DNA of 64,000 nt, taken from positions 1 to 64,000 of the forward strand of contig CALXGN010000012.1 of assembly GCA_944387865.1 (NCBI GenBank), read 5' to 3'. Position 1 is the first letter of the stretch; each line of letters opens with the position of its first letter. The position numbers were made by a program, and so were the translations under genes. Shown here piece by piece: positions 45,217-54,304 of the stretch. This DNA is from Scatomorpha stercorigallinarum. GTDB taxonomy: Bacteria > Bacillota > Clostridia > Oscillospirales > Oscillospiraceae. The notes under the pieces are model-generated. The model saw nothing but the letters and a program-made list of their open reading frames with translations, searched no databases and was not told the origin of the DNA.

Positions 45217-46115
45217 TGAACGAACAGCCTGTTTCGATAACGGAGGGCCTCTCCTCCCGCCGCCGCGCCTGGAACGGCGCCATGCGCGTCCTGCTCTACG
45301 CCGCGGCCGCGCTCATCTGCGCGCTGCTGGTGTTCCTCATCGGCTATATCCTCTACCGCGGCGTGCCCAACCTCAGCTGGCAGTTCCTCACCAGCGAGGA
45401 GAGCGTCATCAACGACATCGAGGGCATCCTGCCCTCCATCATCAACACCGTCTATGTCATCATCGCCACGCTGATATTCATCCTGCCCCTGGGCGTGGGC
45501 AGCGCCATTTACCTCACCGAGTACGCGACGAACAAAAAGCTCGTCTCCATCATCGAATTCGCCACGGAGACCCTCTCCGGCATGCCCAGCATCATCTTCG
45601 CCCTCGTGGGCATGATGGTGTTCTGCCAGGCCGTGGGCCTCGGCACCAGCCTCATCGCCGGCGCCCTCTCCCTGGTGATGATGACGCTGCCGACCATCAT
45701 CCGCACCACGCAGGAGAGCCTCAAGACCGTGCCGCAGAGCTACCGCGAGGGCTCGCTGGCCCTGGGCAGCGGCAAGTGGCACATGATACGCACCGTGGTG
45801 CTGCCCAGCAGCATCGACGGCATCGTCACCGGCTGCATCCTGGCCGTGGGCCGCATCGTCGGCGAGAGCGCGGTGCTGATGTTCACCGCCGGCATGGGCA
45901 TGCGCATGGCCAACTTCGGCGGGGACACCGTCGCCAAGTTCTTTGAAAACTTCTTCGGCGCCGCCGGCTCGACGCTCACCGTGTCCCTCTACGTCTACGC
46001 CAAGGAGCGCGCGGATTTCGACCAGGCCTTCGCCGTGGCCGTGGTGCTGCTCGTGATAGCCTTCGTCATCAACCTGGCCGCCAAGCTGGCCGGCCGCAAA
46101 CTGAAGAAAAACTGA
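45216..46115 (+). CDS. pstA: Phosphate ABC transporter permease PstA
   Basis: 299 residues, six segments, with GILPSIINTVYVIIATLIF, YLTEYATNKKLV, ETLSGMPSIIFALVG and permease loop YREGSLALGSGKWHMIRTVV, all PstA signatures. Partners PstC in the membrane channel. Confidence 0.96.
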   Translation: MNEQPVSITEGLSSRRRAWNGAMRVLLYAAAALICALLVFLIGYILYRGVPNLSWQFLTSEESVINDIEGILPSIINTVYVIIATLIFILPLGVGSAIYLTEYATNKKLVSIIEFATETLSGMPSIIFALVGMMVFCQAVGLGTSLIAGALSLVMMTLPTIIRTTQESLKTVPQSYREGSLALGSGKWHMIRTVVLPSSIDGIVTGCILAVGRIVGESAVLMFTAGMGMRMANFGGDTVAKFFENFFGAAGSTLTVSLYVYAKERADFDQAFAVAVVLLVIAFVINLAAKLAGRKLKKN

Positions 46116-46128
46116 TAGCGGGGAGAAT

Positions 46129-46929
46129 ATGATAATGAGCGAGACCGTTTACAACAGCGCCGGCGGCAGCGACGAGCGCACCATCATCGCCTCCAAACAC
46201 CTGAACCTCTACTACGGCGACAACCACGCGCTGAAGGACATCAGCTTTGAGATACCCGCCAACCGCATCACGGCCCTCATCGGCCCCTCCGGCTGCGGCA
46301 AGAGCACCTTCCTCAAGACGCTCAACCGCATGAACGACCTGGTGGAGGGCGTGAAGATCGACGGCGAGGTGCTCTATAACGGCGAGAACATCTACGGGAA
46401 GGACGTGGACGTCACCCGCCTGCGCAAGCAGATCGGCATGGTGTTCCAGAAGGCCAACCCCTTCCCGATGAGCATCTACGACAACATCGCCTACGGCCCG
46501 CGCACGCACGGCATCCGCGGCAAGGCGCGGCTGGATGACATCGTCGAGCGTTCGCTGCGCGACGCCGCCATCTGGGACGAGGTCAAGGACCGCCTGAACA
46601 AGAGCGCGCTGGGCCTCTCCGGCGGCCAGCAGCAGCGGCTGTGCATCGCCCGCGCCCTCGCCGTGGAGCCCGACATACTGCTGATGGACGAGAGCACCAG
46701 CGCCCTCGACCCCATCTCCACCTCCAAGATCGAAGACCTTGCCATGGAACTGAAAAACCGCTATACTGTCATCATGGTGACGCATAACATGCAACAGGCG
46801 GTGCGCGTCTCGGACAAGACGGCCTTTTTCCTGCTCGGCGAGCTGGTCGAGTACGGCGACACCGAGCGCATCTTCTCCCACCCGCAGGAGAAGCGCACCG
46901 AGGACTACATCACCGGGAGGTTTGGCTGA
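46129..46929 (+). CDS. pstB: Phosphate ABC transporter ATPase PstB
   Basis: 266-residue ATPase: Walker A IGPSGCGKSTFLKTLNRMND, signature LSGGQQQRLCIARALA, Walker B ILLMDESTSALDP, and the PstB-typical FQKANPFPMSIYDNIAYGPR. First ATG of ATG-ATA-ATG used; 46135 is an alternative. Confidence 0.97.
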   Translation: MIMSETVYNSAGGSDERTIIASKHLNLYYGDNHALKDISFEIPANRITALIGPSGCGKSTFLKTLNRMNDLVEGVKIDGEVLYNGENIYGKDVDVTRLRKQIGMVFQKANPFPMSIYDNIAYGPRTHGIRGKARLDDIVERSLRDAAIWDEVKDRLNKSALGLSGGQQQRLCIARALAVEPDILLMDESTSALDPISTSKIEDLAMELKNRYTVIMVTHNMQQAVRVSDKTAFFLLGELVEYGDTERIFSHPQEKRTEDYITGRFG

Positions 46930-46930
46930 T

Positions 46931-47587
46931 ATGCGCAACAAATTCGACGAACAGCTCGCACTGCTCAACCGCGAGATGATCTCCATGGGCGCGCTCTGCG
47001 AGGAGGCCATCGCCGTCACGGCCCGCGCCATGCTCGACGGCGAGGAGGAGAACGCCATCGGCCGCGTGCGCGCGCTGGAGAACGACATCGACCAGAAGGA
47101 GCGCGACATCGAGAGCATCTGCCTCAAGCTGCTGCTGCAGCAGCAGCCCGTGGCCAGCGACCTGCGGCAGATCTCCGCCGCGCTGAAGATGATAACGGAC
47201 ATGGAGCGCATCGGCGACCAGGCGCTGGACATCGCCGAGACGGCCGTGTTCATGGGCCCCGTGGACGGCGCCGACGCCCCGCTGCTCAGGGAGCTCGCGC
47301 GCAAGGTCATCAGCATGGTGACAGACAGCGTGGACGCCTTCGTGCGCCACGACGCGGAGGCCGCCGGCTCCGTCGCCGCCAAGGACGACGAGGCGGACGC
47401 CCTCTTCACGAAGATCAAAAATTCCATCATCGAGCGCATCTCCACCCACAGCGGCGAGGGCGAATACGCCCTGGACCTGCTGATGATCGCCAAATACCTC
47501 GAGCGCATCGGCGACCACGCCACCAACATCGCCGAGTGGGTCGAGTTCTCCGTCACAGGCGTCCACAAGGGAGGGGAGATGCTGTGA
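46931..47587 (+). CDS. phoU: Phosphate signalling regulator PhoU
   Basis: 218 residues, two PhoU helical bundles with the metal-binding motifs ALENDIDQKERDIE and AKDDEADALFTKI; LRQISAALKMITDMERIGD in the first half. Links the Pst transporter to PhoR. ATG 46931 fits the GGGAGG site better than the upstream TTG. Stop overlaps phoB. Confidence 0.96.
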   Translation: MRNKFDEQLALLNREMISMGALCEEAIAVTARAMLDGEEENAIGRVRALENDIDQKERDIESICLKLLLQQQPVASDLRQISAALKMITDMERIGDQALDIAETAVFMGPVDGADAPLLRELARKVISMVTDSVDAFVRHDAEAAGSVAAKDDEADALFTKIKNSIIERISTHSGEGEYALDLLMIAKYLERIGDHATNIAEWVEFSVTGVHKGGEML

Positions 47588-48258
47588 TCTACTGCGTTGA
47601 GGACGACGCCGCCATACGCGACATCGAGGTCTATGCCCTGCGCTCCACCGGCTTTGAGGCCGAGGGGCTGGAAACGGGCGCCGAACTCTTCGCCGCGCTG
47701 AAAAAGCGCCTGCCGGAGCTCATCATCCTTGACGTGATGCTCCCCGGGGAGGACGGGCTGGAGATACTCCGCCGGCTGCGCCTATCCGCCGTCACGCGCA
47801 ACGTGCCCGTCATCATGGCCACGGCGCGCGGCGCTGAATACGACAAGATAACCGGCCTCGACTCCGGCGCGGACGACTATCTCGTCAAGCCCTTCGGCAT
47901 GATGGAGATGGTCTCGCGCGTGCGCGCGGTGCTGCGCCGCACATCCCCCACGCGCACGGAAGAGCCGCTGGCCATCGGCGATATCCGCCTCGACCCCGGC
48001 ACGCACACCGTCACCGTCGCCGGCCGCGCCGTGACGCTGACGCTCAAGGAGTTCGAGCTGCTGCGCTCGCTGATGGAAAAGCCCGGCACGGTGTTCACCC
48101 GCGACCGCCTGCTGAGCGAGGTCTGGGGCACGGACTATGACGGCGAGACACGCACCGTGGACGTGCACATCCGCACCCTGCGCCAGAAGCTGGGCGAGGC
48201 GGGGGGCATGATCGGCACCGTCCGCGGCGTGGGCTACCGCCTGGAGGCTGAGACATGA
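47584..48258 (+). CDS. phoB: Response regulator, PhoB/PhoP type
   Basis: 224 residues: receiver domain (Asp-Asp at VEDDAAIRD, phosphoacceptor Asp in LIILDVMLPGEDGLE, Lys in DDYLVKPFGMMEM) and an OmpR-type winged helix (LTLKEFELLRSLMEKPGTVF, DVHIRTLRQKLGE). GTG 47584 overlaps the phoU stop. Its place after pst-phoU supports a phosphate-starvation role. Confidence 0.93.
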   Translation: MIYCVEDDAAIRDIEVYALRSTGFEAEGLETGAELFAALKKRLPELIILDVMLPGEDGLEILRRLRLSAVTRNVPVIMATARGAEYDKITGLDSGADDYLVKPFGMMEMVSRVRAVLRRTSPTRTEEPLAIGDIRLDPGTHTVTVAGRAVTLTLKEFELLRSLMEKPGTVFTRDRLLSEVWGTDYDGETRTVDVHIRTLRQKLGEAGGMIGTVRGVGYRLEAET

Positions 48259-49913
48259 AGAAAAAGATCTTCCGTTCCATATTTCTGGTGGCCTTCGTGG
48301 TGCTGGCCGCCTGCCTGCTGCTGATAACCGGCGCGCTCTACAGCTACTTTGCCAGCGAGCAGTCCGACCAGCTCTACCTGCAGGCCGAACTGGCCGCCCG
48401 CGCCGTGGAGGTCGAGGGCGCCGAGTATTTCGACGGCCTGGACAGTTCCCGGCTGCGCCTCACCTGGATCGCCGCCGACGGCAGCGTCATCTATGACACG
48501 GACGCCGAGGCCGGCGAGATGGAGAACCACGCCGACCGCGAGGAGTTCCGCGAGGCGCTCGCCACCGGCCACGGCGAGAGCTCGCGCTATTCATCCACCC
48601 TCTCGGAGGAGACGATATACCAGGCGCTGCGCCTTGCCGACGGCACGGTGCTGCGCGCTTCCTCCAGCCACCGCACGGTGTTCGCCATCGTGCTGGGGAT
48701 GTTCCTGCCGCTGCTCGCCATCATGCTGGCCGCCGTGCTGCTGGCCTCTTATCTGGCCTCGCGCCTTGCGCGGCGCATCGTCGGCCCGCTGAACGCCATC
48801 GACCTGGAAGACCCGCTGGGCAACGACGTATACGACGAGCTGAGCCCGCTGCTGACGCGCGTGGCCCAGCAGAAGAGCCAGATAAGCGCCCAGCTGGAGG
48901 AGCTCGACCGCCGGCGCGAGGAGTTCTCCGCCGTCACGGACAACATGAGCGAGGGGCTCATACTCCTCGACCACGAGGGCATGATACTCAGCATCAACCC
49001 CAGCGCCGCGCGCATCTTCAGCGCCGGCAGCGCCAGCATCGGCCGCGACATCCTCACGCTGGACCGCAGCCCGGAGCTGCGCGCGCTGATGGAGAGCGCC
49101 GCCGCCGGCAAACACGGCGAGGCCGTGGTGGAGCGGGACGGCGCGGAGTACCAGATAACCGCCAGCCCCGTCCTCACCGACGGCGTCTCCCGCGGCACGG
49201 TGCTGCTGGCCTTCGACGTGACGGAAAAGCTGCAGGCCGAGCGCCTGCGCCGCGAATTCACCGCCAACGTCTCCCACGAGCTGAAAACGCCGCTGCACTC
49301 CATCATGGGCGCGGCGGAGCTGCTGCAGGACGGCCTGGTGAAAAAAGAGGACCAGCAGCGCTTCCTCGGCCGCATCCGCTCGGAGGCCGGGCGCCTGGTG
49401 GCGCTGGTGGACGACGTCATCGACCTCTCCCGCATGGACGAGGGCGAGAGCTTCCCCCGCCAGCAGACGGACCTGCTGCAGCTCGCGCGCGACGTGGCCG
49501 GCGACCTGGCCCCGGCGGCGGAAAAGCGCGGCATCGCCGTCAACGTCTCCGGCGCGGGCGGCACGGTGAACGGCGTGCGCCAGCTCCTGTGGGAGATCGT
49601 CTGGAACCTCTGCGACAACGCCGTCAAATACGGCCGCGACGGCGGCCATGTGGAGGTCAACGTGTCCCCCACGGCGGAGGGCGTGGTGCTCAGCGTGGCG
49701 GACGACGGCATCGGCATCCCGGCGGAGCACCGCGCGCGCGTATTCGAGCGCTTCTACCGCGTGGACAAGAGCCACTCGCGCGCCACGGGCGGCACGGGCC
49801 TGGGCCTGTCGATCGTCAAGCACGCGGCGCAGTACCACAACGCGGACATCTCGCTGGAGAGCGAGGAGGGCCGCGGGACGAAGATAACGGTGACCTTCCC
49901 GCGGGAAATTTGA
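48255..49913 (+). CDS. phoR: Sensor histidine kinase, PhoR type
   Basis: 552 residues: membrane segment 8-30, external domain to about 140, second segment 141-165, HAMP-like linker, PAS domain (FSAVTDNMSEGLILLDHEGM), HisKA with the phosphorylated His in NVSHELKTPLHSIMGAAELL, and an ATPase domain with CDNAVKYG, DDGIGIPAEH and GGTGLGLSIVKH. The ATG overlaps the phoB stop. Last gene of the phosphate operon. Confidence 0.93.
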   Translation: MKKKIFRSIFLVAFVVLAACLLLITGALYSYFASEQSDQLYLQAELAARAVEVEGAEYFDGLDSSRLRLTWIAADGSVIYDTDAEAGEMENHADREEFREALATGHGESSRYSSTLSEETIYQALRLADGTVLRASSSHRTVFAIVLGMFLPLLAIMLAAVLLASYLASRLARRIVGPLNAIDLEDPLGNDVYDELSPLLTRVAQQKSQISAQLEELDRRREEFSAVTDNMSEGLILLDHEGMILSINPSAARIFSAGSASIGRDILTLDRSPELRALMESAAAGKHGEAVVERDGAEYQITASPVLTDGVSRGTVLLAFDVTEKLQAERLRREFTANVSHELKTPLHSIMGAAELLQDGLVKKEDQQRFLGRIRSEAGRLVALVDDVIDLSRMDEGESFPRQQTDLLQLARDVAGDLAPAAEKRGIAVNVSGAGGTVNGVRQLLWEIVWNLCDNAVKYGRDGGHVEVNVSPTAEGVVLSVADDGIGIPAEHRARVFERFYRVDKSHSRATGGTGLGLSIVKHAAQYHNADISLESEEGRGTKITVTFPREI

Positions 49914-49924
49914 CAATAACTGGA

Positions 49925-49955
49925 ACAGTGGGCCGCCGCAGGCCCGCTGTTTTTC
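49925..49955 (+). terminator. Terminator of the pst-pho operon
   Basis: ACAG-T-GGGCC / GGCCC-G-CTGT around GCCGCA, followed by TTTTTC. Confidence 0.85.
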
Positions 49956-50006
49956 ATTACAGTTTTGTTACATTTACTAAATTACGTCATTTGGATGCAT
50001 AATTCA

Positions 50007-50035
50007 TTGACATCTCACGCGGCAGGTGGTATGCT
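50007..50035 (+). promoter_or_regulatory. Promoter of the large SLH surface protein gene
   Basis: TTGACA (50007-50012), 17 bp, TATGCT (50030-50035). Confidence 0.8.
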
Positions 50036-50052
50036 TAACTGGAAAGTGTGAA

Positions 50053-50097
50053 GAACGGCATATGCCGTTCCCATTTCATCCCAAACCGGATGAAATG
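50053..50097 (+). promoter_or_regulatory. Two perfect palindromes in the leader of the SLH gene
   Basis: GAACGGCATATGCCGTTC (50053-50070, an 18-base palindrome) and CATTTCATCC-N6-GGATGAAATG (50072-50097). Both fall in the predicted 5' untranslated RNA, just after the promoter. They may be mRNA-stabilising hairpins, as in other S-layer-type transcripts, or operators. Confidence 0.6.
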
Positions 50098-50147
50098 AAG
50101 CCCTTTTGCTTCCCATGGCATAAATTCTAATGAATAGGAGAATGTGT

Positions 50148-53100
50148 ATGAAGCGGAAAATTTTAGTGACGTTACTGGCGTTCTGCCTGATAGCGTCCCT
50201 CTGCGTCGTCGGCGCCGCGGCGGCGGGAGAGTCATGCGAGGGCGGCGAATCCTGCAACCATGAGGCGGCGATAGGTGATGTGCATTATGCTTCACTGAAT
50301 GATACCCTTCAATATGATGCCAAACCAGGTGACACCATTGTGGTCCTAAAGGATTGCGAGATTGACTTTTACAATCCTAAAAATAATAGCATACTCGACC
50401 TTAACGGCCATAATGTTGTATATTCCGGTGAGGAATCGATAAGATTTTCTGGCAAAGACCGCTCATTTTCTATTGTTGATAGCTCTGCTGAAGTGGGAAC
50501 TCAAGGCGGCACGTTTAGGGCTACCGGCGAAAGAGATATGGCGGAAGCGGTATTTCAAATTTCCGGCGGTGCAACATTTAATGTTAACAATATAAATATT
50601 GAATCTAATGGCTGCTCTATTTACCCACTTCAGAACAACACATCTGTTAATATCAAGGACAGCAAAATTGAATCGAGCGGCGTATATTGCATTTCAACTA
50701 ACGCAGCTACCAAAGATAACTATGGCGTGATTATAAACATATCTGGCTCTACTCTAACAACAAATGCTAACGACTATGATAACTGCGCTGTTATGTTCAA
50801 CGTGGGTGGCTCTCTTAATATTGAAAACAGCTCAATAACTGGTGACCGGCAGGCTGTTTTGGTGCGTGCCGGCAATGCGACGATTGTCAACAGCAATATT
50901 ACGGTCACTGGCAAGTGGCTAGAAAGCAATACCGATTCGCCAGCTACCGGTGATTGGTTAAGCGGAAATGAAGTTCCTTCTGCAGCTCTGATTGTCGGCA
51001 ACTACCACAGCGGTGCAGCCGATGCTTATCTTGCCAATGCTAACGTCACAGTAGAAGACACCGTTGTAACAGCTCAGGGAACTGCTCCTGCTGTTTATGT
51101 CGATGGAAACACTAAATATGATGCAACTCTCGAAATGACCGGTGAAGAAACATCTGTAACTGGCACTGTTAAAACTGGTAAACAAACGAGTACAGAGGCG
51201 ATGGATATCACCGTCACTGGCGGCACGTTTACAGACACAAATGTAGGTACATATTTCCCCGAGAACTCTGCTCTTGAAATCGTTGACGGCAAAGTCGTCA
51301 CCAACGACGAGACCGCCGTCGCCGAAGTGGACGGCGTGCCTTACAAGACCCTCCGGGCCGCCATCAACGCCGCCGAGGACGGCGACACCGTGACGTTGGT
51401 GGCGAATGTCACCGATGGCAACGTCGGCACTCCCACGAACAACCAAGATGGCGAGCAGACCACTCTCATCATCGAGAAGGACATCACCATCAACGGCAAT
51501 AACCACAGCATCACCCTCACTGTCCCCGAAGATTCCGGCGTCACCCGCAACCAGGTCATCAGCGTCGGCCACAAGACGGAGAAGCCGGCCACTCTTACGC
51601 TCAACGACGTGGATCTCACCATTAACGGCAAGGAGGAGGGCGGCGACGCCTTTGACGTCTGGGCCGGCAGCACGCTGAATGTCAACAACTCCAAGTTGAC
51701 GTTCAAGGGCCTCACGAGCGCCTTCACCATGCAGGGCGGCGCGGAAGCCAAGGCGAACATAACGAACACCACGATCAACGGCGACATCCCGCACGGCAAC
51801 TTCTCCAACGGCGGCGCGTGGGTCATTGAGGACAGCAATGTCACCATCACCAACTGCGCTACCCACGGCCTGAGCGTTGGGACGGCGGTCATCGACAACT
51901 CCATTGTTAGAATCAGCAATGCCGCCTACTGCGGCATCATGGGCACCGATATCAGCATCATCAACGGATCCACCGTCACCGTGACGGGCAGCGGCAGCAA
52001 GCTTCCGCAGGGTTCCCAGTGGGCCCCCAACGACGATGCTTACAACTACGCCGTCGAGCTGAAGAAGAACGGCAAGCTCACGGTCGAGGATGCCACCCTG
52101 ACCCTGTCCGGCAACGTGAACGAAAACGGCGCGGCCATTAACAACATCTTTGTGTCCGAAGGCACCACCACCGACACCGCCAATGGCACTGTCAACGCCG
52201 GCTTTGCCGTCGTCGAGGGCAGCGACCAGCTCGTGGTGCGCATGATGGACGGCAACGTGCAGTACAGCAACCAGACTGTGACTAAGGGCGACAGCGTCTA
52301 CCTGCCCGCCCTGAGCAAGAGCGGCTACACCTTCACGGGCTGGCGCGTGAATAACAGCAACACCATCGTCAAGGGCGGCGAGAGCTATCCCATTACCGCT
52401 AACACCACCTTCACCGCGGTCTGGAACATGATCATGATCCCCGACACTTACGACATCGCGGTCGATCAGCCGGCCCACGGCACCGTGGACGTCAGCTTTT
52501 CCAACGCCTCCCAGGGCAGCGTCATCACCGTGACCGCCACGCCTGACGAGGGCTACGAACTTGTGTACATCACCGTTGACGGCGAGCCTATTTCTGGAAA
52601 CTCCTTCGTGATGCCTGACCACGCCGTTGAGGTTTCCGCCCTGTTCGCCGAGATCGGCAAGGAAGTCAACTTCGTTGACGTCAGCCGCGCCGACTGGTTC
52701 TACGATTACGTGCAGTACGTGGCCCAGAACGGCCTCATGGAGGGCACGACCCGCACGGCCTTCGAGCCCAACGCGAGCATGACCCGCGCCATGTTCTGGA
52801 CGGTGCTGGCCCGCATCGACGGCGAGACCATCACGGGCGACGCCTGGAAGACCCTGGCTCAGACCTGGGCCGTTGAGAGCGGCATCTCCGACGGCACGAA
52901 CGCCGATGCGCTGATCACGCGCGAGCAGATGGTGACGATGCTGTACCGCTACGCGGGCAGCCCCGTGACCGGCGGCATGGCGATAAGCGAGTTCACGGAC
53001 GGCTCCAGCGTCAGCGATTACGCCGCCGACGCCGTGACCTGGGCGCTCAGCGAGGGCATCCTCACCGGCATGGGCGACGGCATCCTGGCCCCCCAGGGCA

Positions 53101-53153
53101 CAGCGACCAGAGCGCAGGCCGCCGCGATGCTGATGCGCTTCGTCGAAGCCTGA
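50148..53153 (+). CDS. Large SLH-anchored surface protein with beta-helix region
   Basis: 1001 residues: signal peptide 1-26 (AGAAAAG cleavage zone), a parallel beta-helix-like region of short Val/Ile/Asn repeats (about 45-700), including a GVPYKTLRAAINAAEDGDTV repeat start near residue 400, an InlB B-repeat-like module (SKSGYTFTGWRV, near 722), a divergent repeat (AHGTVDVSFSNASQGSVITV), and three SLH repeats from about 838 (FVDVSRADWFYDYVQYVAQN). Probably cell-wall bound adhesin or glycan-binding protein. Codons up to about 51290 are far AT-richer than the rest. ATG 50148 follows AGGAG by seven bases. Confidence 0.88.
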   Translation: MKRKILVTLLAFCLIASLCVVGAAAAGESCEGGESCNHEAAIGDVHYASLNDTLQYDAKPGDTIVVLKDCEIDFYNPKNNSILDLNGHNVVYSGEESIRFSGKDRSFSIVDSSAEVGTQGGTFRATGERDMAEAVFQISGGATFNVNNINIESNGCSIYPLQNNTSVNIKDSKIESSGVYCISTNAATKDNYGVIINISGSTLTTNANDYDNCAVMFNVGGSLNIENSSITGDRQAVLVRAGNATIVNSNITVTGKWLESNTDSPATGDWLSGNEVPSAALIVGNYHSGAADAYLANANVTVEDTVVTAQGTAPAVYVDGNTKYDATLEMTGEETSVTGTVKTGKQTSTEAMDITVTGGTFTDTNVGTYFPENSALEIVDGKVVTNDETAVAEVDGVPYKTLRAAINAAEDGDTVTLVANVTDGNVGTPTNNQDGEQTTLIIEKDITINGNNHSITLTVPEDSGVTRNQVISVGHKTEKPATLTLNDVDLTINGKEEGGDAFDVWAGSTLNVNNSKLTFKGLTSAFTMQGGAEAKANITNTTINGDIPHGNFSNGGAWVIEDSNVTITNCATHGLSVGTAVIDNSIVRISNAAYCGIMGTDISIINGSTVTVTGSGSKLPQGSQWAPNDDAYNYAVELKKNGKLTVEDATLTLSGNVNENGAAINNIFVSEGTTTDTANGTVNAGFAVVEGSDQLVVRMMDGNVQYSNQTVTKGDSVYLPALSKSGYTFTGWRVNNSNTIVKGGESYPITANTTFTAVWNMIMIPDTYDIAVDQPAHGTVDVSFSNASQGSVITVTATPDEGYELVYITVDGEPISGNSFVMPDHAVEVSALFAEIGKEVNFVDVSRADWFYDYVQYVAQNGLMEGTTRTAFEPNASMTRAMFWTVLARIDGETITGDAWKTLAQTWAVESGISDGTNADALITREQMVTMLYRYAGSPVTGGMAISEFTDGSSVSDYAADAVTWALSEGILTGMGDGILAPQGTATRAQAAAMLMRFVEA
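50281..51290 (+). other. AT-rich first third of the surface protein gene
   Basis: By eye this stretch is near 40-45 percent GC with codons such as AAT, ATT, AAA and TCT, while bases from about 51291 and all neighbouring genes are clearly GC-rich. The reading frame is continuous. This suggests a mosaic gene built by recombination with foreign sequence. Confidence 0.7.
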
Positions 53154-53170
53154 GCGCCAAACCAAACAGC

Positions 53171-53201
53171 AAAAAAGCCTCCCCACGGGGAGGCTTTTTT
53201 T
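53171..53201 (+). terminator. Terminator of the SLH surface protein gene
   Basis: AAAAAAGCCTCCCC / GGGGAGGCTTTTTT with an AC-type loop; a strong intrinsic terminator. Confidence 0.95.
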
Positions 53202-53267
53202 ATTGGAAACTGCCCTGGAATTGCGCTGGGAAACTGCTTTCTCACGGCCAAAATAGCGCCCTTTTCG

Positions 53268-53296
53268 TTGATTTTTTAGCCTCTTTGGAGTATAAT
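53268..53296 (+). promoter_or_regulatory. gntR promoter
   Basis: TTGATT (53268-53273), 17 bp, TATAAT (53291-53296). Confidence 0.8.
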
Positions 53297-53329
53297 AAAA
53301 CTGCAAATGACCGGCATTTTGCCGCTTGA

Positions 53330-53342
53330 TAATTGTATTATT
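53330..53342 (+). promoter_or_regulatory. Candidate operator of the GntR regulator
   Basis: ATAAT-TGT-ATTAT, a perfect short dyad between the promoter and the start codon, similar in size to FadR-subfamily operators. Autoregulation is inferred. Confidence 0.45.
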
Positions 53343-53372
53343 CTTCCAATGGCCGCAGGAGGACCCAGCAAT

Positions 53373-54116
53373 ATGAATGATGACACCTTTTTCGATGCCA
53401 ATATCATCCAGAAAAAGCTTGAAGAAAACCCTTTCCTCAAGCTCTCCGACATTGTCGAAAATGTTATAGAAGAAGCCATAGTCCAGCTGAATATCCGCCC
53501 GGGAGAGAAAATAAATACCGCAAAAATCGCAGACTCATTAAAGGTGAGCCGCGCGCCAGTGCGCGAAGCGTTAAAATCGCTGGTAGAAAAAGGAATAGTT
53601 ATAGTCCGCCCCAACATCAACGGGTACTATGCCTTTGACGTTACCGACCAATATATGGCAGATTTGTTCACGGCCCGCGCCGCGGTAGAGAGCGCCGCTT
53701 CCCGCCTTTGCGCCGCAAAATTCCGCGCCATCGACCGCCCCCACCTGAAAGAGTGCTGCGACAACTTCCGCAAGGCCTACAAGGAGCGCGACTACGAGGC
53801 CTTTATCGCCGCCGACAACGAGTTCCACCAGTCGATCGTCAATTACTCCGGCAACCCCTTCATCGCCGAAATGTACAAGGCGCTGGAGCGCCCGCGGCAG
53901 TATTACCGGGCGTTTTCCGGCTACTACCTGAACCTGAACGGCTTCAGCGCGTTCAACGACTTTGAGCGCCTGGTGAACGAGCACATAACCATATATAACG
54001 CCATCAGCCTGGGCTTTATTGACAGCGCGGGCGATGCGGCGCGCCACCATCTGGACACCTGCCTGTCCTCGTTCATCCACCATTATCTGGCGAACGCCAG
54101 CAAGATCGCAAGATAA
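53373..54116 (+). CDS. GntR-family regulator, FadR/FCD subfamily
   Basis: 247 residues: winged helix about 30-95 (KIADSLKVSRAPVREALKSL) and an all-helical FCD ligand domain about 105-235 with metal-type residues (AADNEFHQSIVNYSGN, HHLDTCLSSFIHHY). FCD regulators usually sense carboxylic acids such as lactate, gluconate or fatty acyl-CoA. It faces the LarA/LarB/2-oxoacid cluster, converging tail to tail with larB, so it is a good candidate for controlling that cluster (inference). Confidence 0.9.
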   Translation: MNDDTFFDANIIQKKLEENPFLKLSDIVENVIEEAIVQLNIRPGEKINTAKIADSLKVSRAPVREALKSLVEKGIVIVRPNINGYYAFDVTDQYMADLFTARAAVESAASRLCAAKFRAIDRPHLKECCDNFRKAYKERDYEAFIAADNEFHQSIVNYSGNPFIAEMYKALERPRQYYRAFSGYYLNLNGFSAFNDFERLVNEHITIYNAISLGFIDSAGDAARHHLDTCLSSFIHHYLANASKIAR

Positions 54117-54122
54117 CAGCGC

Positions 54123-54158
54123 AAACGCCCCTGCGGCCGCGGCCGCGGGGGCGTTTTT
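54123..54158 (+). terminator. gntR terminator
   Basis: AAACGCCCC-T-GCGGCC / GGCCGC-GGGGCGTTT, continuing as TTTTT. Confidence 0.93.
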
Positions 54159-54200
54159 ATCTGCACAGGGCGCGCGGCAGCGATGGCCGCGCACGCGGCA

Positions 54201-54298
54201 TAAAAAGCGCGAAGGCCCCGCGCGCCTTTGGGGCGGGAGAGGGTGCCCTCTGCCGGCGGAGGAGTGAATATGCCGCCGGCCTTGGGAGGGGCCTTCGC
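54201..54298 (-). terminator. Branched terminator of the LarA/LarB cluster
   Basis: On the minus strand an 11-bp perfect closing stem GCGAAGGCCCC (54298-54288) / GGGGCCTTCGC (54219-54209) encloses at least two further hairpins, GCCGGCGG/CCGCCGGC (54280-54252) and GAGGG-CA-CCCTC (54250-54239), then runs into GCTTTTTAT. It starts six bases after the larB stop. It ends the operon and may leave a stable branched 3' RNA. Confidence 0.75.
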
Positions 54299-54304
54299 AG
54301 TGGG

